Shown here piece after piece: positions 51,823 to 64,000 of a DNA stretch of 64,000 nt. This DNA is from Aquila chrysaetos chrysaetos (Eukaryota > Chordata > Aves > Accipitriformes > Accipitridae). The stretch lies in NCBI RefSeq assembly GCF_900496995.4, contig NC_044006.1, positions 23,706,214-23,770,213 of the forward strand, read 5' to 3'. Below the pieces are notes generated by a model. It saw only the letters and a program-made list of their open reading frames with translations, was not told the DNA's origin and made no database searches. How positions within the stretch are numbered: position 1 is the first letter of the stretch; every line of letters begins with the position of its first letter. The position numbers and the translations under genes are program-made.

Positions 51823-52315
51823 CTTTTTATTAAATGTTCAAAACTGTTTTTAATTGGTTGTGCAATCTTGTCAGTTTGTATATAGAAAAAGGATATTTTC
51901 TTGTTCCAGTACCTTTATCCTTCTGGCTAAGAGGCTTTTAAAATGTTACTGAGCATAAAGAAAGCTACAGTTAAATGTGAATAAGCAAATTTGAGATGCT
52001 TTCCATATGGGTAACTGTCCGCACCTAGGAAGTGCACCAGCAGCAATTGATGCAATTGCCTGGGAAGTCTTGGGTCTGTTTTCAGGAGTGACCAGTGTAG
52101 GTTCAACTTAATTCTGTTTCCATGTGTTCCGCTTCTGCAGACGAGCTGCTGTGTTCTAGAGCATGCATGGGGTTGTCCTCGGTATGGTACAAGCCAGGTT
52201 TTGGGCCTCTTGAAATTTTTTTTTTGCTCACCAGCCAGATGAGAACAGCACTTGGGGGATATCTTCCTTCAAATTATCTTACTTTTCTTTGAATAAAGTG
52301 TGGTTAGATTTCACT
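51823..52315 (+). terminator. EXOSC7: EXOSC7 3' UTR and polyadenylation signal
   Basis: The first canonical AATAAA after the stop is at 52292-52297, about 470 bases downstream. Cleavage is expected near 52310-52320. A weaker CATAAA lies near 51954. Confidence 0.75.
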
Positions 52316-55300
52316 ATAAAAACAACATGGTCCCAAGTTTCCAATTCATATTTTAAACCAAGATTTCTTTGCTCACTAGAGCTCTGCCTATCCCTTTTGC
52401 CAACAGGCACAATAGTAATCTAGCCAAAACCTCTCACGTTGGCTAAGGAGAAGGGGCATGGCTAAGGTAGAAGGGAAAATAAGTTAATTTTTAAGAGTTT
52501 GATAACTCAGCTGGAAAAGCATAGTGGCTGCCAGTAATGGTCCTTTATGGGGAAAGACAGAAGATGGCAGATAAGTTATGCAATCAAGTTGTATCACCAG
52601 GTCTTCAAAGCAGTGGATTCCCTCCCTACATCAATTGGCTGACCCAGCAAAGAGCTGTTTATTTGGCAGGATAGGAAGAGACAACAGATGGAAGAAGTCA
52701 AAGGAAAAAGCTGGTTTTCTGGAAGTTGATATTTCAGCTGCAAGTGTTAGAAGCATCATTTTGAACAAACATTATGGCAAAAGTTACTACAATAATCCAG
52801 GAATCACTGAGCTCTTACTTAAGCAGCATTTTCTGAGTCTCCTGTTTTAATTTCCTAATATCAGATTAAGAACATTCTCTTGATTGGAACGTGTCTGGTG
52901 GGGAGCAAGGGAAGGTTTTTGCTGAAGAAGAGCTGTAGATAGAGGACAAAACATATTACAGCTCAAACTAATAATCATGATCACATTAAAATATGTGGTG
53001 TACTTAAGGTCCCCAGATCTCTTCAGCCCTTTTCCTAGAGCTCACTCACATAATTAGTCAAGGTGACTGCAGTACTACTGTGTATTTCAGATACGTGTAG
53101 CCACTACTATAACGAGCAGGCAGGTTAAAACAAACAAACAAACAAAAAAGTACATTGTCCCACAAAATTTGCCCGAGATGTCTATTTTGAAGAGGTGGGA
53201 TTTTTTCAGTACCTTAAGTAATGGGTTAGGTAGGTTATGGTAGTGCTACGTAGTAACACAGGCAAGAAGTGACAATGATTATATATGTATCATCTTCAAT
53301 CACTCCAGTAGAGTTATTCTGTGTGAGGCAAAGACTAACCTGGCATCAGCTTTACAGTAGCTGTGCTCCATTCCTTGCCACACAAGGCTACTTGTAAGAA
53401 TGTAGAAAGAAAAGTGAAGGGAGAAAAAACATTTACAGTACCCTAGACTTACCACAGGCAGTTTTTGTTTGGTCATGTATTGTTTAATGTTTCAGAAAAT
53501 GGTTAATCTAAATGAAGATTGCAAGTCTTAAACCACAGCCATTCTCTGAATAGTTGTTGCCTGTTTTATTACAGATACGTGGTTGGATACCAAAAGGCTG
53601 CCCAGAGTTACTTCCAGGGTGAATTTTGTAACATGGTAATAATAGTGTATTTCTGCATAGCCTTTCAGCTGAAGGATCTCCAAGCGTTTTGCAAGTTACA
53701 TCATTTAAGATGCTTCTTGTCCCCTCTCCAGATCCTTTTAATTTTAAATTGATTGTTATGTGAGCTGGAGGTAGGGGAGGGAAACCTCACTGTGTTTCAA
53801 GCATGTTAACGGACAGCTCTGTGGAGGAGAGTATATGTGCATTCCCTCTCCACTTCTTACTCTGGCAAATCTTCAGACCATCTGAGATCTAGGCTATGTG
53901 TTCAAGATACCTAAAAAGCAAACTCTTGGAACCTGAGCATCTGTGTCAGCTGCCAGCACAGGGAAACCTGTGGAGCTGCTGTGTATACAAAAATGGCTAC
54001 TCCAGTCACAAAATACTTGGTACCAAGCACTTCTTGAGAGTGTCACTGTAAATTAACATGGTGCAAGTATCTGCAGTGCTTCTTCTAACCACGTGTGTCT
54101 TCCCCCTGGGTCTTCTGTAGCTGTGTAAGCAGGCACAGAATGAATTGGGAGTCTTCAAGGGGTCCTATTCCTTCCATACTTGCTACCTGCCATCTGTTGG
54201 CATGGAAAAGTAGTGGAGTGGAGTGTGACCCCAGTTCAGACTGGGGCTGCTTCTACCCCTGAGATATAAATAATGAGCCTGGCCAAAAGTATTACATAGC
54301 TGCTAGTTGGTCTCAACTGCCCCTGGAGGTTTGCTGCTACCAGCTCATGTCCCAGACGGATAAACAAAGCTCTGACAGAGGTAAAAGGGCCGACAGCTCT
54401 CCCAGTTGATACAACATCTGCCAAGAAATCTTTGAGACTGTGGTTCTCAGGCATGCTAAGGGCTATGCTGCCCATTTCTATTTTCTTAGCTCTCTTTAAC
54501 CCCTCCCTTCTATCCTAAACAAAAATAGCAGTTAGAGTTTTAATAGAGGCTTCAACTGAGACTGCTCCTGTTCCCATCTGGGCTGGTGGAAAGTTCCATG
54601 TGTTGCTGTGCAGATATTGCCACGTTTTCATTGACTCAAGTCCAGTAGAACTAAGAGGAAACATCTGTGGAGCAGGATAGCTCTCTGTTTGTCCCAGAAA
54701 TTAATTGCTTCTGCTGGGAGTGTCGAGAGGCTGAAAGCTGTGTGCTAGAGATGAGGAGTCTAGGCTTCTACTTGCATTGCCTAAAAAGTACCCAGCTGCA
54801 ATTTACCCTTTTTTTTTTTTTTTTCCCCTCCCCCATGTATGTCAACTTAAAGGTCTGTTTGACAGGGACAGTCCCCTTGAAGCAGGAGAGGGCTAGGCTG
54901 TAGGTCAGTCAAACTTGGCTGGTTTGCTTCTCATGTTCCTCCAGATCTGTGTTTACTCTCAGGGTGATGCACAGCAGATTTACCAAGCCCAGGAATCCCA
55001 TCAGCTAATGTTTCACAACTACAGTAGTGGTTCAACATTGCAGTTGTGTAGTTTGGTGAGGAGAGGGGAGCTTGTTCTGCTCTGGGGGCAGGGGTGGAGG
55101 CAATGGGGAGGAGAGGGGCTATGCCACCTGCAGTCAGGCTTTATGAAAACTTGCTTCAGCACAGCCTGTTGTAAAGACAAATTTGTGTGAGCCAGAGCTT
55201 GCTCATGGCTCCCGTGAGACTGGAGTGTTCAAGTCTCTAAGTCTGTCTTTGAGGGACTCAGCACCTTGATTTGACGTAGATAATACAGAGTTTCTGCATT

Positions 55301-58300
55301 TTCCCTGTAAATAGGAATTAACTGGGATTTACCACCTTCTGCTAGGACTGCCTCCAGCTTTTCTTTTAAACTTCAGCAGATGCCACTGCCCTCCTCAGCA
55401 GCAGTCTGCAACTGGGACTGAAGCTCTTCAGCTGTCAGCCTCTGTGCTATTCTTCCCTGCTCACTGACCTCTCGTCTCCTCTTCCACTGCTGCCAGTTTG
55501 CACTCCCCGCCGGTGTGAGACAGCTATTCCTTCTAAGGCAAAATGTGGGTGCTGCTGTTAGCTGTGCCTCACAGAGGGCAGGTGTCGCCTGCCTGCTCCC
55601 TGCTGTCAGGGAGGCAGCTGGTTTCAGGCTGGCACTTTACATGCCTGGTCCCTTGCTCCTTTTCCTTTGGCAAAGCCCCAGACTCCCAGTGATAGCGCTT
55701 GGCCACAGCAGGGCACTTTGGTACCTGTCTCACCACAGAGACTGCGGTGCCTTGGTTTTTCCTTGGGTCAGCTGCGTTTCTAGCTGTCCAGTAACAAAGA
55801 CCTTTTTGCTGTTCCTGCAAAACAACGTACTGGTGTTAGTGACTTCCTGGTGATGGTTTCAACCTCAATTTCATCGACTGGAACACTTTAATAAGGCTGT
55901 GGTTATCTTACGAGCTCTATGAACATCTCTGTTGCTATCCTGTTCCCAAGATGAGAGTAAAATCAGCAGCACAGGCATGCCTGAGTTTTCACATCACACC
56001 ATTTGTAGATCAGATTTGATCTCCCTGATTTGGACTGAGAAGATCATAGTTACTCCGGCCCCTTAGCTAATACCTTTGGAGGGGATAAAGGAAATGAAAT
56101 CTCAGCCGCTTTCTGACATACCGAGGCCCTTCTCCACCCAGCTGGCATGGCAGGGACTGCAGCTGAGCCAGTTATGCCTGGGCGTTGGAGGTACTCGGAG
56201 CCACCAGCCCACAGGCCCTCCCTACCAGAGGAGCTCTCTCACTGCGCATTCTCACTGTGTTTTGGCAAATGGTAACTCTTGGTATTTCCAAGGTTGGAAA
56301 CCTGTGGGTTGAAAAGACATGATTTGAATCCTACCTCTCTTCTTTTCCCCCCAGAGACACCAACTTTAACCTGATGAGGCTTTTCACGGGCATGGATTGC
56401 CTTCTTCCTGCTGTCTGATCATGCACACTTTACTCTGAATTCAAAAAATTAAGGAATTCATGAGGCTGACATTGAGATTCTCTTACAATCCTTAATTCAG
56501 CATCCACAGCTGTATGAAAGCAAACCAGTCGCTCAAAGGTGAGAATGACATGCAACAAGATCATAAGCTGGCAGAACCACCATCTGCTTGCCAGTCCTAA
56601 AATACTGCCTTTAATTTCAACGGTGACTTCTCTTGAGCTGATGCCGAGACAGGCGGTTTCGTGCAGCCTGCTCAGTGAACCTACACTGTTAGGAATTTCT
56701 CCAGAGTTTTGGTGTTAGATTTAGACTACAGTTTTCCTTTGGCTGGTTGGACTGTGGGACACGGATGATGGGCAGGAAAGCAAAGTAGGGAAGACAGCCA
56801 GATTTACCCCCAGCCCACAAGAGCTGCATGCTCCAAACAGAAGGGAGGGTGAGTCCTTCGGTGCAGTTCCTTTTGGAAATGGGAGGATTTTGAGCAGCTG
56901 ATAGCACTTGAACTCAAGTTCTCCACATTTGGGTCTGGTTTAAGGCCTGAGGATCTCCTTTAGCACTGAGCCTTCTGCCCTGTGGCCCTTGGTGAATGTG
57001 GGGTAGGGATGTGAGCCCTGCTTGCCATGGGATGTGATGGGAAGGCTCCCTCCTTAGGCTCAGAGCCAATTTCCTGACGTTGGTGCTGGGGATAACGTTT
57101 TGACAAAGTGCTGCCTCCTTGGTTTTCCCCATTATTGTCCTTATGAAAACCACCCTTTCCTGAACTATTATCGCATTTCTTCTCAATTGGCCTCAGAAAC
57201 AATGATCCATAGATTCGGCTCTTTCCATTTTAACCTGTTCTGATGTTGTTTGTGCTGGTGGAAATCAGGAACGATGCCAGCACGAGTTCAGGCAGCAGCT
57301 AATTAATACCAGAGATTGTCTTCTGTTAGCCCCACTTCCTCGCAGCATATTTTTTACTGTCCACTGCTGTTTCTCTCCTATTCCTCTTTGAGGTTACCGT
57401 GGTGCCGCCGAGACACGGATCCTCCCCCAGCAGAGTGGATTTGGTCGTGGCAGCAGAGGTATGAAACCCAGCGTGCTGCCTCAGCCATGGGTCAAGCCAC
57501 CGAGTTCCAAGGCCCCACACATGAAGATGCTTTTTGGTCTCCCCTTTGCTGTCAGCGCTGGCAGGGGAGGCAGAAGCCTTCCCAGAGGAGGGGGTCTGCA
57601 GGCAAAGAAGAGGCATCGTTCAACATTGTGGTGGCCTGCCTTTGAACTGGTAACTTAGCCTTGAAAAGCCAGGTCTGGTAATTGCTGATCTTGGTAATAA
57701 CCGTGTGAATACTGTTATCTAGTCCACCCTTCCACTTTCCAGCCATTGTGTGGTGGCACTGCCTCATTTCTTGGCTTGGCGATACCTGCTCATTTCCTAG
57801 GAGCTGAATCAAAGTAGCCTCTGATCTCGCTGCCCATTTCCTTGCCTAACTGGGCACGAAATCACAGGTCTGCATCATTGCCAGGAGCATCCAGCTTCCT
57901 TTCGTGGGCTTATTCCAGCCACTGTTTGTTTTGCTAACTGAAAGCCTTCCAAATTCAGCATCGCAGTGTACTGACTGGGTTTCCCAAAGCCACGTAAACT
58001 TTTCTGACTGCTTCCCTGCAGCCCTGGGACAGTTTCCATAAGCACAGGTTCTTCTGCCGTCTGTTTTTTTTTTCATCTCAAACCAGTTTCCTTTCAGCTA
58101 ACAGGAGCTACTCTCTGTCTGACCTAGAGACTGTGCTTGAAACCAGGGAGTGAAGTGCTTTTACTGGGAAGTAAAATCCATAATTGCACAGATTTAAATA
58201 ATCAAAGACAAAACCCTCATTTCTTGGCATATTCATAGTCTTTCTACTTCTCATTAACCCTTCCATGAATCAGCTCTTGCTCTCTTTCCCCCAGTGCCTG

Positions 58301-61300
58301 CTCCTTTTCTCTCCGATGGGCTATATGTGCCTAACGAGCCTCCCAGCTGTTTCTCCTCAGCTCTGACATTTGCTGCTTCTCTTTCAGCCCCGAAGGCCAA
58401 AACCTCGCCATGTCTTCCAGTTCATCTAATAAAAAGGATTACCTCTACCCACCTCCCACGCCTCCCTTACATAAGAAGCGTGAATCATCGGGATGTCAAA
58501 AGCATGATGTCTGCCCAAAGAGCCAACTTACAAAGGACCATTGATATCCCCATTATTTAACTGGAACCGCAGCCTCAGGCTTCAGCAGGAGCCCAGGCAG
58601 AGGATGGGCTGGGTACAGGCAAGGGCTCTCCAGCTTTTAGGTGGCTGTTACCTGTAGCATCCCCGTTCTGGACCCGCTGTAGCAATGCGTCACGGGTGGG
58701 TTCATGGGTGTTTATGAGCTGTTATAACATCAAGGATTTTTTTTTTTTTTTCAGTCTGCAGAATTGGAGCAAAGCCCCCTGTGAATAGGTGTTACAGGCA
58801 GAGACAAGGTTTTTGAGTCTACTTCTTTTCATTTTTCTCTTTTTCAAGAAAAACGATGGTGGCATCCAGCACAGGGACCTGCAGGCTGGCGCAGGGAGAG
58901 GCCCCCTTCGTTGCAGACCTCTCCTTCAGGGGCTAATGGAAAGCTGCCCTGCCCTTCTTGTTTCACCTGGGGAATCGGAGAAATGCAACACTGGTGGGTC
59001 CCAGGCTGCCCTGAAACCAGCGGTTAGGGATCGCTGTCAGACTCCACACCAGAGCCATCCATTTTCCGCACAGCAAAGAGAGCATTTCGGTTTTTCCCCA
59101 GTGTGGCAGGACGTGAATCAAAGCAAAGGCAGGCGAGCAAATCTGGGGCCAAGGAAAACTTGGGAGCTGCTGAGTTACCGAAAGTACTTTGGATAGGTAA
59201 ATGCTACTCGAGTGTCAAGAGAAGGGAACATGTATGTAGGTGTCTGGCGTCTCTTGGGCTCCATCCCATTTGGGGATAGTCCAGGCAAGAGAACGGTAAA
59301 TCCCCAAAATATATATTCTCTGGCTTAAATTTCAGTGGGGTTGGGTGTGTGTGGTAAAGGGGAGTGAAAAATCAAACCCGTTCCTCCTTGGCTTCAAAGC
59401 TTGGACTGCAAGGAAGCTCTATTCAGGTAGGATGTAAGGGCAGGGTTTTCCTTATTCAGCAGAAGTGTGAGGCAGGGTAACACAGTTGCAGCCAACCTAA
59501 ATCAACAGCAGCTCTTTTTCCAGCCACAGCCCTGTTTATCTCGGACCTTTTACGCTCCTGTGACTCCAGTGGTTCACATTGTGCTGGGTGGCATCTTGCC
59601 TTAATTTTTCAGAAAAGATTTAAGGTTAATGGCCAATGTCCGGAGCACTTTGTTCTCCAAAATGCCTGTCCCTCCTCTCTCTATGTGAATTTCCTCAACT
59701 TGCTCAGATTGTTCTCGTTCCTCCTGCAGGAAAGACTCACCCGCTTGTGCTGCAGCTGCTGGACAACCGCAGCACCCCAAAAAACAGGCAGTGGTCTTGC
59801 TTTAGGCTGCAGGGCTGGGACCCTGCAAAGGGGTCTCAGGGAGAACGGCTTTTTGTGGAATGTGTCTGTCCGTCCCGCACCCCCATCCCGAGTCCAGCTC
59901 ATCCTGGTTGTCTATTACAGCTCTAGGGGTATTTAGAAGCCTGAATGTTCCCAAAACTGAGTGAAGACCCAAATTTCTAAGTATTTTTGGTCGCCTAACA
60001 ACTCAGGTGGCCCCGGGGAGGAGGAGTACTCCTCATTGTACTCAGCCTGACTCCAGGGCAGTGGGTGTGAAGCACCAACCGGCTTTTCAGAGCCGCCGTG
60101 CCTCATGAAGTGTCTTGCTGTTTTGACAGACCCAGCCACGAGATACTTTGGATTATCGACCCTGGCACGTGCCAGGTTTCCTAAGGGCAAAGTGCAGCTG
60201 TAGATTTTGACTCTCAAAAGCGTGAGTACTGCCAGAAGAGGAAGGGAGGTGGTCCAGCGCCGGGCGGATGCGATGCACTTGGTATGGAGATGGAGCAGCC
60301 TTCCTCTTCCTGGGACATCCGCAGCAGGTCGAACATCTTCCCAGCTTTCTTCATCCGTGCTTTTGCTCAGGCCTGCCAAAACACAGTCCCTTTTCAAATC
60401 ACTTTGGGGACAAATGTGTAGAGGCTGAGATCTCCCCTTCCCACTGCCTGGTGGGGTGAGGCAGAGCCGAAACGCTCCCAGCCAGGGCAATGGAAAGAGT
60501 TAAAGAGCAACACGATGAGCAGCCCTCAGAGTTTGGTTAAAACTTCTGGAGCTGTTGTTTGGTTTCCAATCCTAGAGAACCGAAAGCGGTTTTGGAAAAA
60601 CCGAAAAGCACGTGAAGCCACCGTGAGGTCTGGTGCCTCCGAGGTCGCAGTGTGATGCTGCTGCTGCTGGGCAGCCCCACAGCACTGACCACCCCTGTCC
60701 TTGCAAAATTGCCGTAGGGGTAGGGGACAGTATGGCCAATGCGGCTGTCCTCACCCCCGTGGGTGGGAATCACCATGAGATGCTCCAGAACCAGCCATGT
60801 CAGCCCAGGGCCGGGAGCCACCCTCCATCCCCAGCCGTCGGTGCAAGGAAAAGCGGGGGCAAACACCATGTCAGGCCCTGCTGCCCCCCCCACCCCCAGC
60901 CCTGGGTGGGGGGATGCCACCAAGCCACCCTGCATGGGCACAGACTGAAGTCCCTGCAGGGACCCTGCAAACGGGTGTCCCCTCCAGAGGGGACCCTGTG
61001 CAGAGCTGGGAAGAGGTGGGCATGAGGCACCAGTCTCATCTCTCACTGAGAAGCAATGATGGCTGGATAACCCCGCCAAGGCCACGGTGGAACTGGTTTT
61101 TTGAGGTGTAAGAGCTGTCCTACACTCTGAGCAAAGACTACTCTAGAAAAAGAAAAAGCCTTCTGCCCTCCCCCCGCTGCAGTTGTGGGGGGATCATAGC
61201 AGCCCCTTGCAATGGGGAGAAATCAGAAATCTCCGTGCGGGGCCTTGTGTCATGCCATGGCGGGGACCGGAGCGCTCGGTGCCCCCACGTGCTCCCTCCG

Positions 61301-61700
61301 CCTCCGTGGGTGCTCACAGCATCCCTTGCAGGCAGCCCTGCGCAGAGCTGGCCCCTCTCCATTCCCTCAGCCGCCCAAACGCCGTTTCACACCTCATGTT
61401 GTCGTTGCCATCACTGACACACGAGATCAAACTCATGGCGTTTTGCTAAAAGCCATGGGAAATCATTCCCACTATACTCGCAGCCTTTCCTTACGTTTAG
61501 CTTAGCAGACTTTCAGTACGTTCATTCCCTTCTTTTTTTTTTTTTTTTTAAACAAAAACAAGCAGCGTGCTAAGAAATGCAAACCCGCTGGGATGTTTTC
61601 AGCCTTGGCCGGAGCTGCCTGAACCCCCCCCCCCCTGCTCCGGGGCCAGGAGGCTGACTCTGGCCGGGGCTCAGCGGGCGGCTTTCTGGGACAGTCATTT
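52316..61700. other. EXOSC7-CLEC3B intergenic region, no gene recognised
   Basis: About 9.4 kb between the EXOSC7 polyadenylation signal and the CLEC3B first exon. GC content rises toward CLEC3B. The open frames here overlap on both strands and match no family I know. Simple T-runs lie near 54811-54824 and 58738-58752. Regulatory elements for CLEC3B could sit here but cannot be read from sequence alone. Confidence 0.6.
61541..61640. repeat. Poly-T and poly-C homopolymers upstream of CLEC3B
   Basis: A T-run of about 17 near 61534-61550 and a C-run of about 12-14 near 61625-61637 lie upstream of the CLEC3B start. They are simple repeats. Confidence 0.75.
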
Positions 61701-61787
61701 CTGATTCCAGCCGGTGTTAAACGGGCTGTCAGAGGGCAGAGCGAAGCTGCTCCACCTCTGCTCAGCACCGGACCGGACGGCAGCAGC

Positions 61788-61893
61788 ATGGCGCTCCGGG
61801 GAGCCTGCCTGCTCCTCTGCCTCCTCGCCCTCGCCCACATCTCCAGCCAGCAAAATGGCAAGGTCCGGCCAAAACCGGTGGCTTCCAAGAAAG
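61788..61893 (+). CDS. CLEC3B: CLEC3B (tetranectin) first coding exon
   Basis: Tetranectin is a secreted trimeric C-type lectin that binds plasminogen kringle 4 and heparin. Only exon 1 is in the window: 35 codons plus one base, with the donor AAAG|gtaagg. Residues 1 to about 21 (MALRGACLLLCLLALAHISS) form a signal peptide. The mature start QQNGKVRPKPVASKK is rich in Lys and Arg, as expected for the heparin-binding N-terminus encoded by this exon. The start ATG has GCAGC before it and G at +4. The coiled-coil and lectin exons lie beyond 64000. Identification rests on exon shape, a short N-terminal match and the position after EXOSC7. Confidence 0.88.
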
Positions 61894-64000
61894 GTAAGGA
61901 GCCGGGGCACCTTCCCTGCAAGGAGACCTTGCGGGGCTCAGGGGGGATGCAATTAGCCTGGTTGTTCAGGCGTTTAGCAGTGCTTTAATGAAACTTTTTT
62001 AAAAGCGTCCAAAAACCTAATAAAGTGTCTTTTTTTCTGCCCTGTGGGAATGATTGTGTAGCCCTTCTGTAAAATAGTGAGGATATTGAAATGTTTTGGT
62101 GAGTTCCTACCTTGAATAAATTTGATGGGACAGCTTGGTCTGAATGTCAGAGGGCGACGCATTTTCCACCGTACCTCTAAGGTTTGTCCCAAACCTTTCC
62201 TCTACTAAAATCTCCGTTTCTGTGACCCCTACCACTCCTCATTCATTTTTCAGAAGCAAATAAGTGGCAGATGACAGACTGCTGTTGTAGATTTGGAGAC
62301 ATGAGTAGGCAGATAATATATAATCCATTAAATATCAACATGGATCTTCATTTTGTAACACTTGCCCTGGGTGTTTGTCAAGCCGTACACGAGCTCTGAC
62401 TACTCAGGCTTACCAGAGGGTAATGCATATAAAAAGATGCCCAAGTTTTCTTTTCCCTGTTTTTTTTTGGTTTTTTTTTCCTACGTGTTTTTTGCTACTG
62501 CCCCATCTTTTCCCCCTCTGACTCGATGCACATGAATTACAGGAGAATGCAGGTAACGAAGTGGTTTGCCTTGCAGCCCGGCAGCGTGTAAGCCCGTCTG
62601 CCTGACAGGTCCGACTGCAGTCGCGTGGGCTTGGATCGCTTCTGGCGGGCGCTTTCCTGCTTGGAACGAAGTGGGGAGCGAGGAAGAAGCATCCCAGGAA
62701 TTCGCTTGGCCAGGCTGCTCGCTGTGCTCACGCAGTGGCTATTTTCGTCAGATACCATCCTTAAGAAATTTTTCCTTTTTCTCCCATTAGATCTTTCTAT
62801 GAAATCACGGCATAGCTGCTTATTCCGCACCTCTAGTCTGTGGCTGTTTTCTAGAGCAGAAAATACCCCCTTGGGCTCACGTAGGGTACATACGTGCATT
62901 GCACTCACGGGAGGTACCAGGAGATAGAGAGATACCTTTCTCAGAGAAATCTTATTTTTCTCTCCATATCACTGCAACTGCTGTTTGTAACTGATCGGTG
63001 ACAAGAAGGTGGGAGAAAAATCACCCTTTTGACAGGAAAATGGGGCTCTGATTTAAAAACATTTGAGGGGGGTGGCCTGAAAATCAAGCCATCTGGAACA
63101 GCTGGTGGCAATTTTTACTGAGAGCTTGGGAGTTTCATTTCAAAGGAGAGGTCAAGTTTTCTGTGGGGAAAAGGAAAAAAAAAACCAACAACTTGGCATT
63201 TTTTAGCCAGCCGCATCCAGCCCCACAGCGGGTTGGCTGCCCTGCCTTCACTGGAAACTTCCAGCATTTCTTGGTTAACATTTTTCTGATTTTTTTTACC
63301 AATGCCAGGGGCTGGGGCAAGAGGGAGGAAAGTGCTAAAAATCCCCCGTGAGGCTCCTCTTCGCCCCCAGCCCCTCGCCACATCCAAGCCTGCCTGCCCA
63401 CCCACCGCAGGGGCCGGGGCTCAGCCGCTCCTGCCATGAGCAAGGGCAGGGTGGCCCCATCCCATCCCCATCCCATCCCCATCCCAGGCCCCCAGCACCC
63501 CCGGCCCGGCTCACCCCCTGCCCTTCTCCAGGGAGGGCCAGGCAGGGGGAAGCCACTGCAGGGTTGGGGTGTTTGGCTGGATTTGTGGGGTTTTTTTAAT
63601 CTGCAAAGCCAAACCACAAATGTTGGAAAAGAAGAACGATGATCTGAGCCAAGCTTTTTCTCTCTTTTTTTTCTACTTTTTTGTTTTTTTCTTTTGTTCT
63701 GTTTTTTCTTCTTTTTTTTTTTTTAATTATTGCTTACATTTGGATCTGCTTCAGAACACAAATGGTGCTGGTTCAACATGAAAAAGCCAAACCACAGCAT
63801 TTAGAAAATGCTGAGACAGCACATTCACTTTGCCCGCTATTGGGGTTTTTTTCCCCCTCAAATTGCTCCCCGGTGATTTTTTCCAGGTGCAGTGGTTCAG
63901 CAAACTCTCCCTGAACCCTGATGGCTTGGGGGGCATGTGGGATTTGCCCTCCTCTGGTGGGCCCGGGGGTCTCACCCAGAAGGGGGTCCGGGGGAGGTGG
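61894..64000 (+). other. CLEC3B intron 1 (runs off the window)
   Basis: No second CLEC3B exon (coiled-coil trimerisation segment) is visible on the plus strand before 64000. The stretch holds T-rich runs near 62460-62480 and 63667-63725 and a (CCCAT/CCCATC) repeat at 63456-63486. Confidence 0.75.
63456..63486. repeat. CCCATC-type short tandem repeat
   Basis: Alternating CCCAT and CCCATC units, about five copies, in CLEC3B intron 1. Confidence 0.85.

Noticed and set aside
56914..61449. Clusters of overlapping 60-185 codon frames before CLEC3B
   Set aside because: They overlap on both strands, carry no recognisable motif, lack splice partners that would join them into a known protein, and lie where synteny predicts no gene.
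1..64000. CRISPR arrays, bacterial operons, riboswitches, tRNA and rRNA genes
   Set aside because: The window is vertebrate nuclear DNA. I saw no spaced direct-repeat arrays and no cloverleaf with A and B boxes, although tRNA detection by eye is limited.

Overview
The window is avian nuclear DNA. The evidence is a long, degenerate CR1 non-LTR retrotransposon, introns of moderate size, and vertebrate genes in the conserved order ZDHHC3 - EXOSC7 - CLEC3B (the human 3p21.31 order). I cannot name the species. Nearly all open frames in the window are chance frames. The real coding sequence is about 1.7 kb, spread over 15 short exons.

Layout. (1) Positions 1 to about 24.9 kb hold ZDHHC3 on the minus strand, a Golgi DHHC palmitoyltransferase. 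Six coding exons are placed to the base: 12843-12514, 9822-9698, 6615-6519, 4645-4564, 2766-2636 and the first 17 nt of the last coding exon at 17-1. The rest of the C-terminus lies beyond the window edge. The 5' noncoding exon and promoter should lie in the GC-rich island at about 24.05-24.91 kb, but I could not fix that exon. (2) Positions about 26.55-52.3 kb hold EXOSC7 on the plus strand, an RNA exosome ring subunit. All eight coding exons are complete and splice to a 291-codon protein, the same length as the human one. Its promoter is a second CpG island (about 26.56-27.15 kb) with Sp1-, NRF1- and ETS-type sites. (3) EXOSC7 intron 3 carries a 5'-truncated CR1 element of about 3.7 kb in antisense (34.28-37.94 kb). 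It keeps a long reverse-transcriptase frame, but its catalytic residues and reading frames are broken. (4) Positions about 52.3-61.7 kb show no recognisable gene. (5) The first coding exon of CLEC3B (tetranectin, secreted C-type lectin) is at 61788-61893 on the plus strand, with its intron running to the window end.

The three genes are neighbours by synteny and are not a functional operon. ZDHHC3 and EXOSC7 are divergent and start about 2 kb apart, each with its own CpG island. I found no sign of an undescribed biological system. The observations I rate highest are an overlapping upstream ORF in strong initiation context at the ZDHHC3 start, and the loss of catalytic residues in an otherwise long-open CR1 ORF2.
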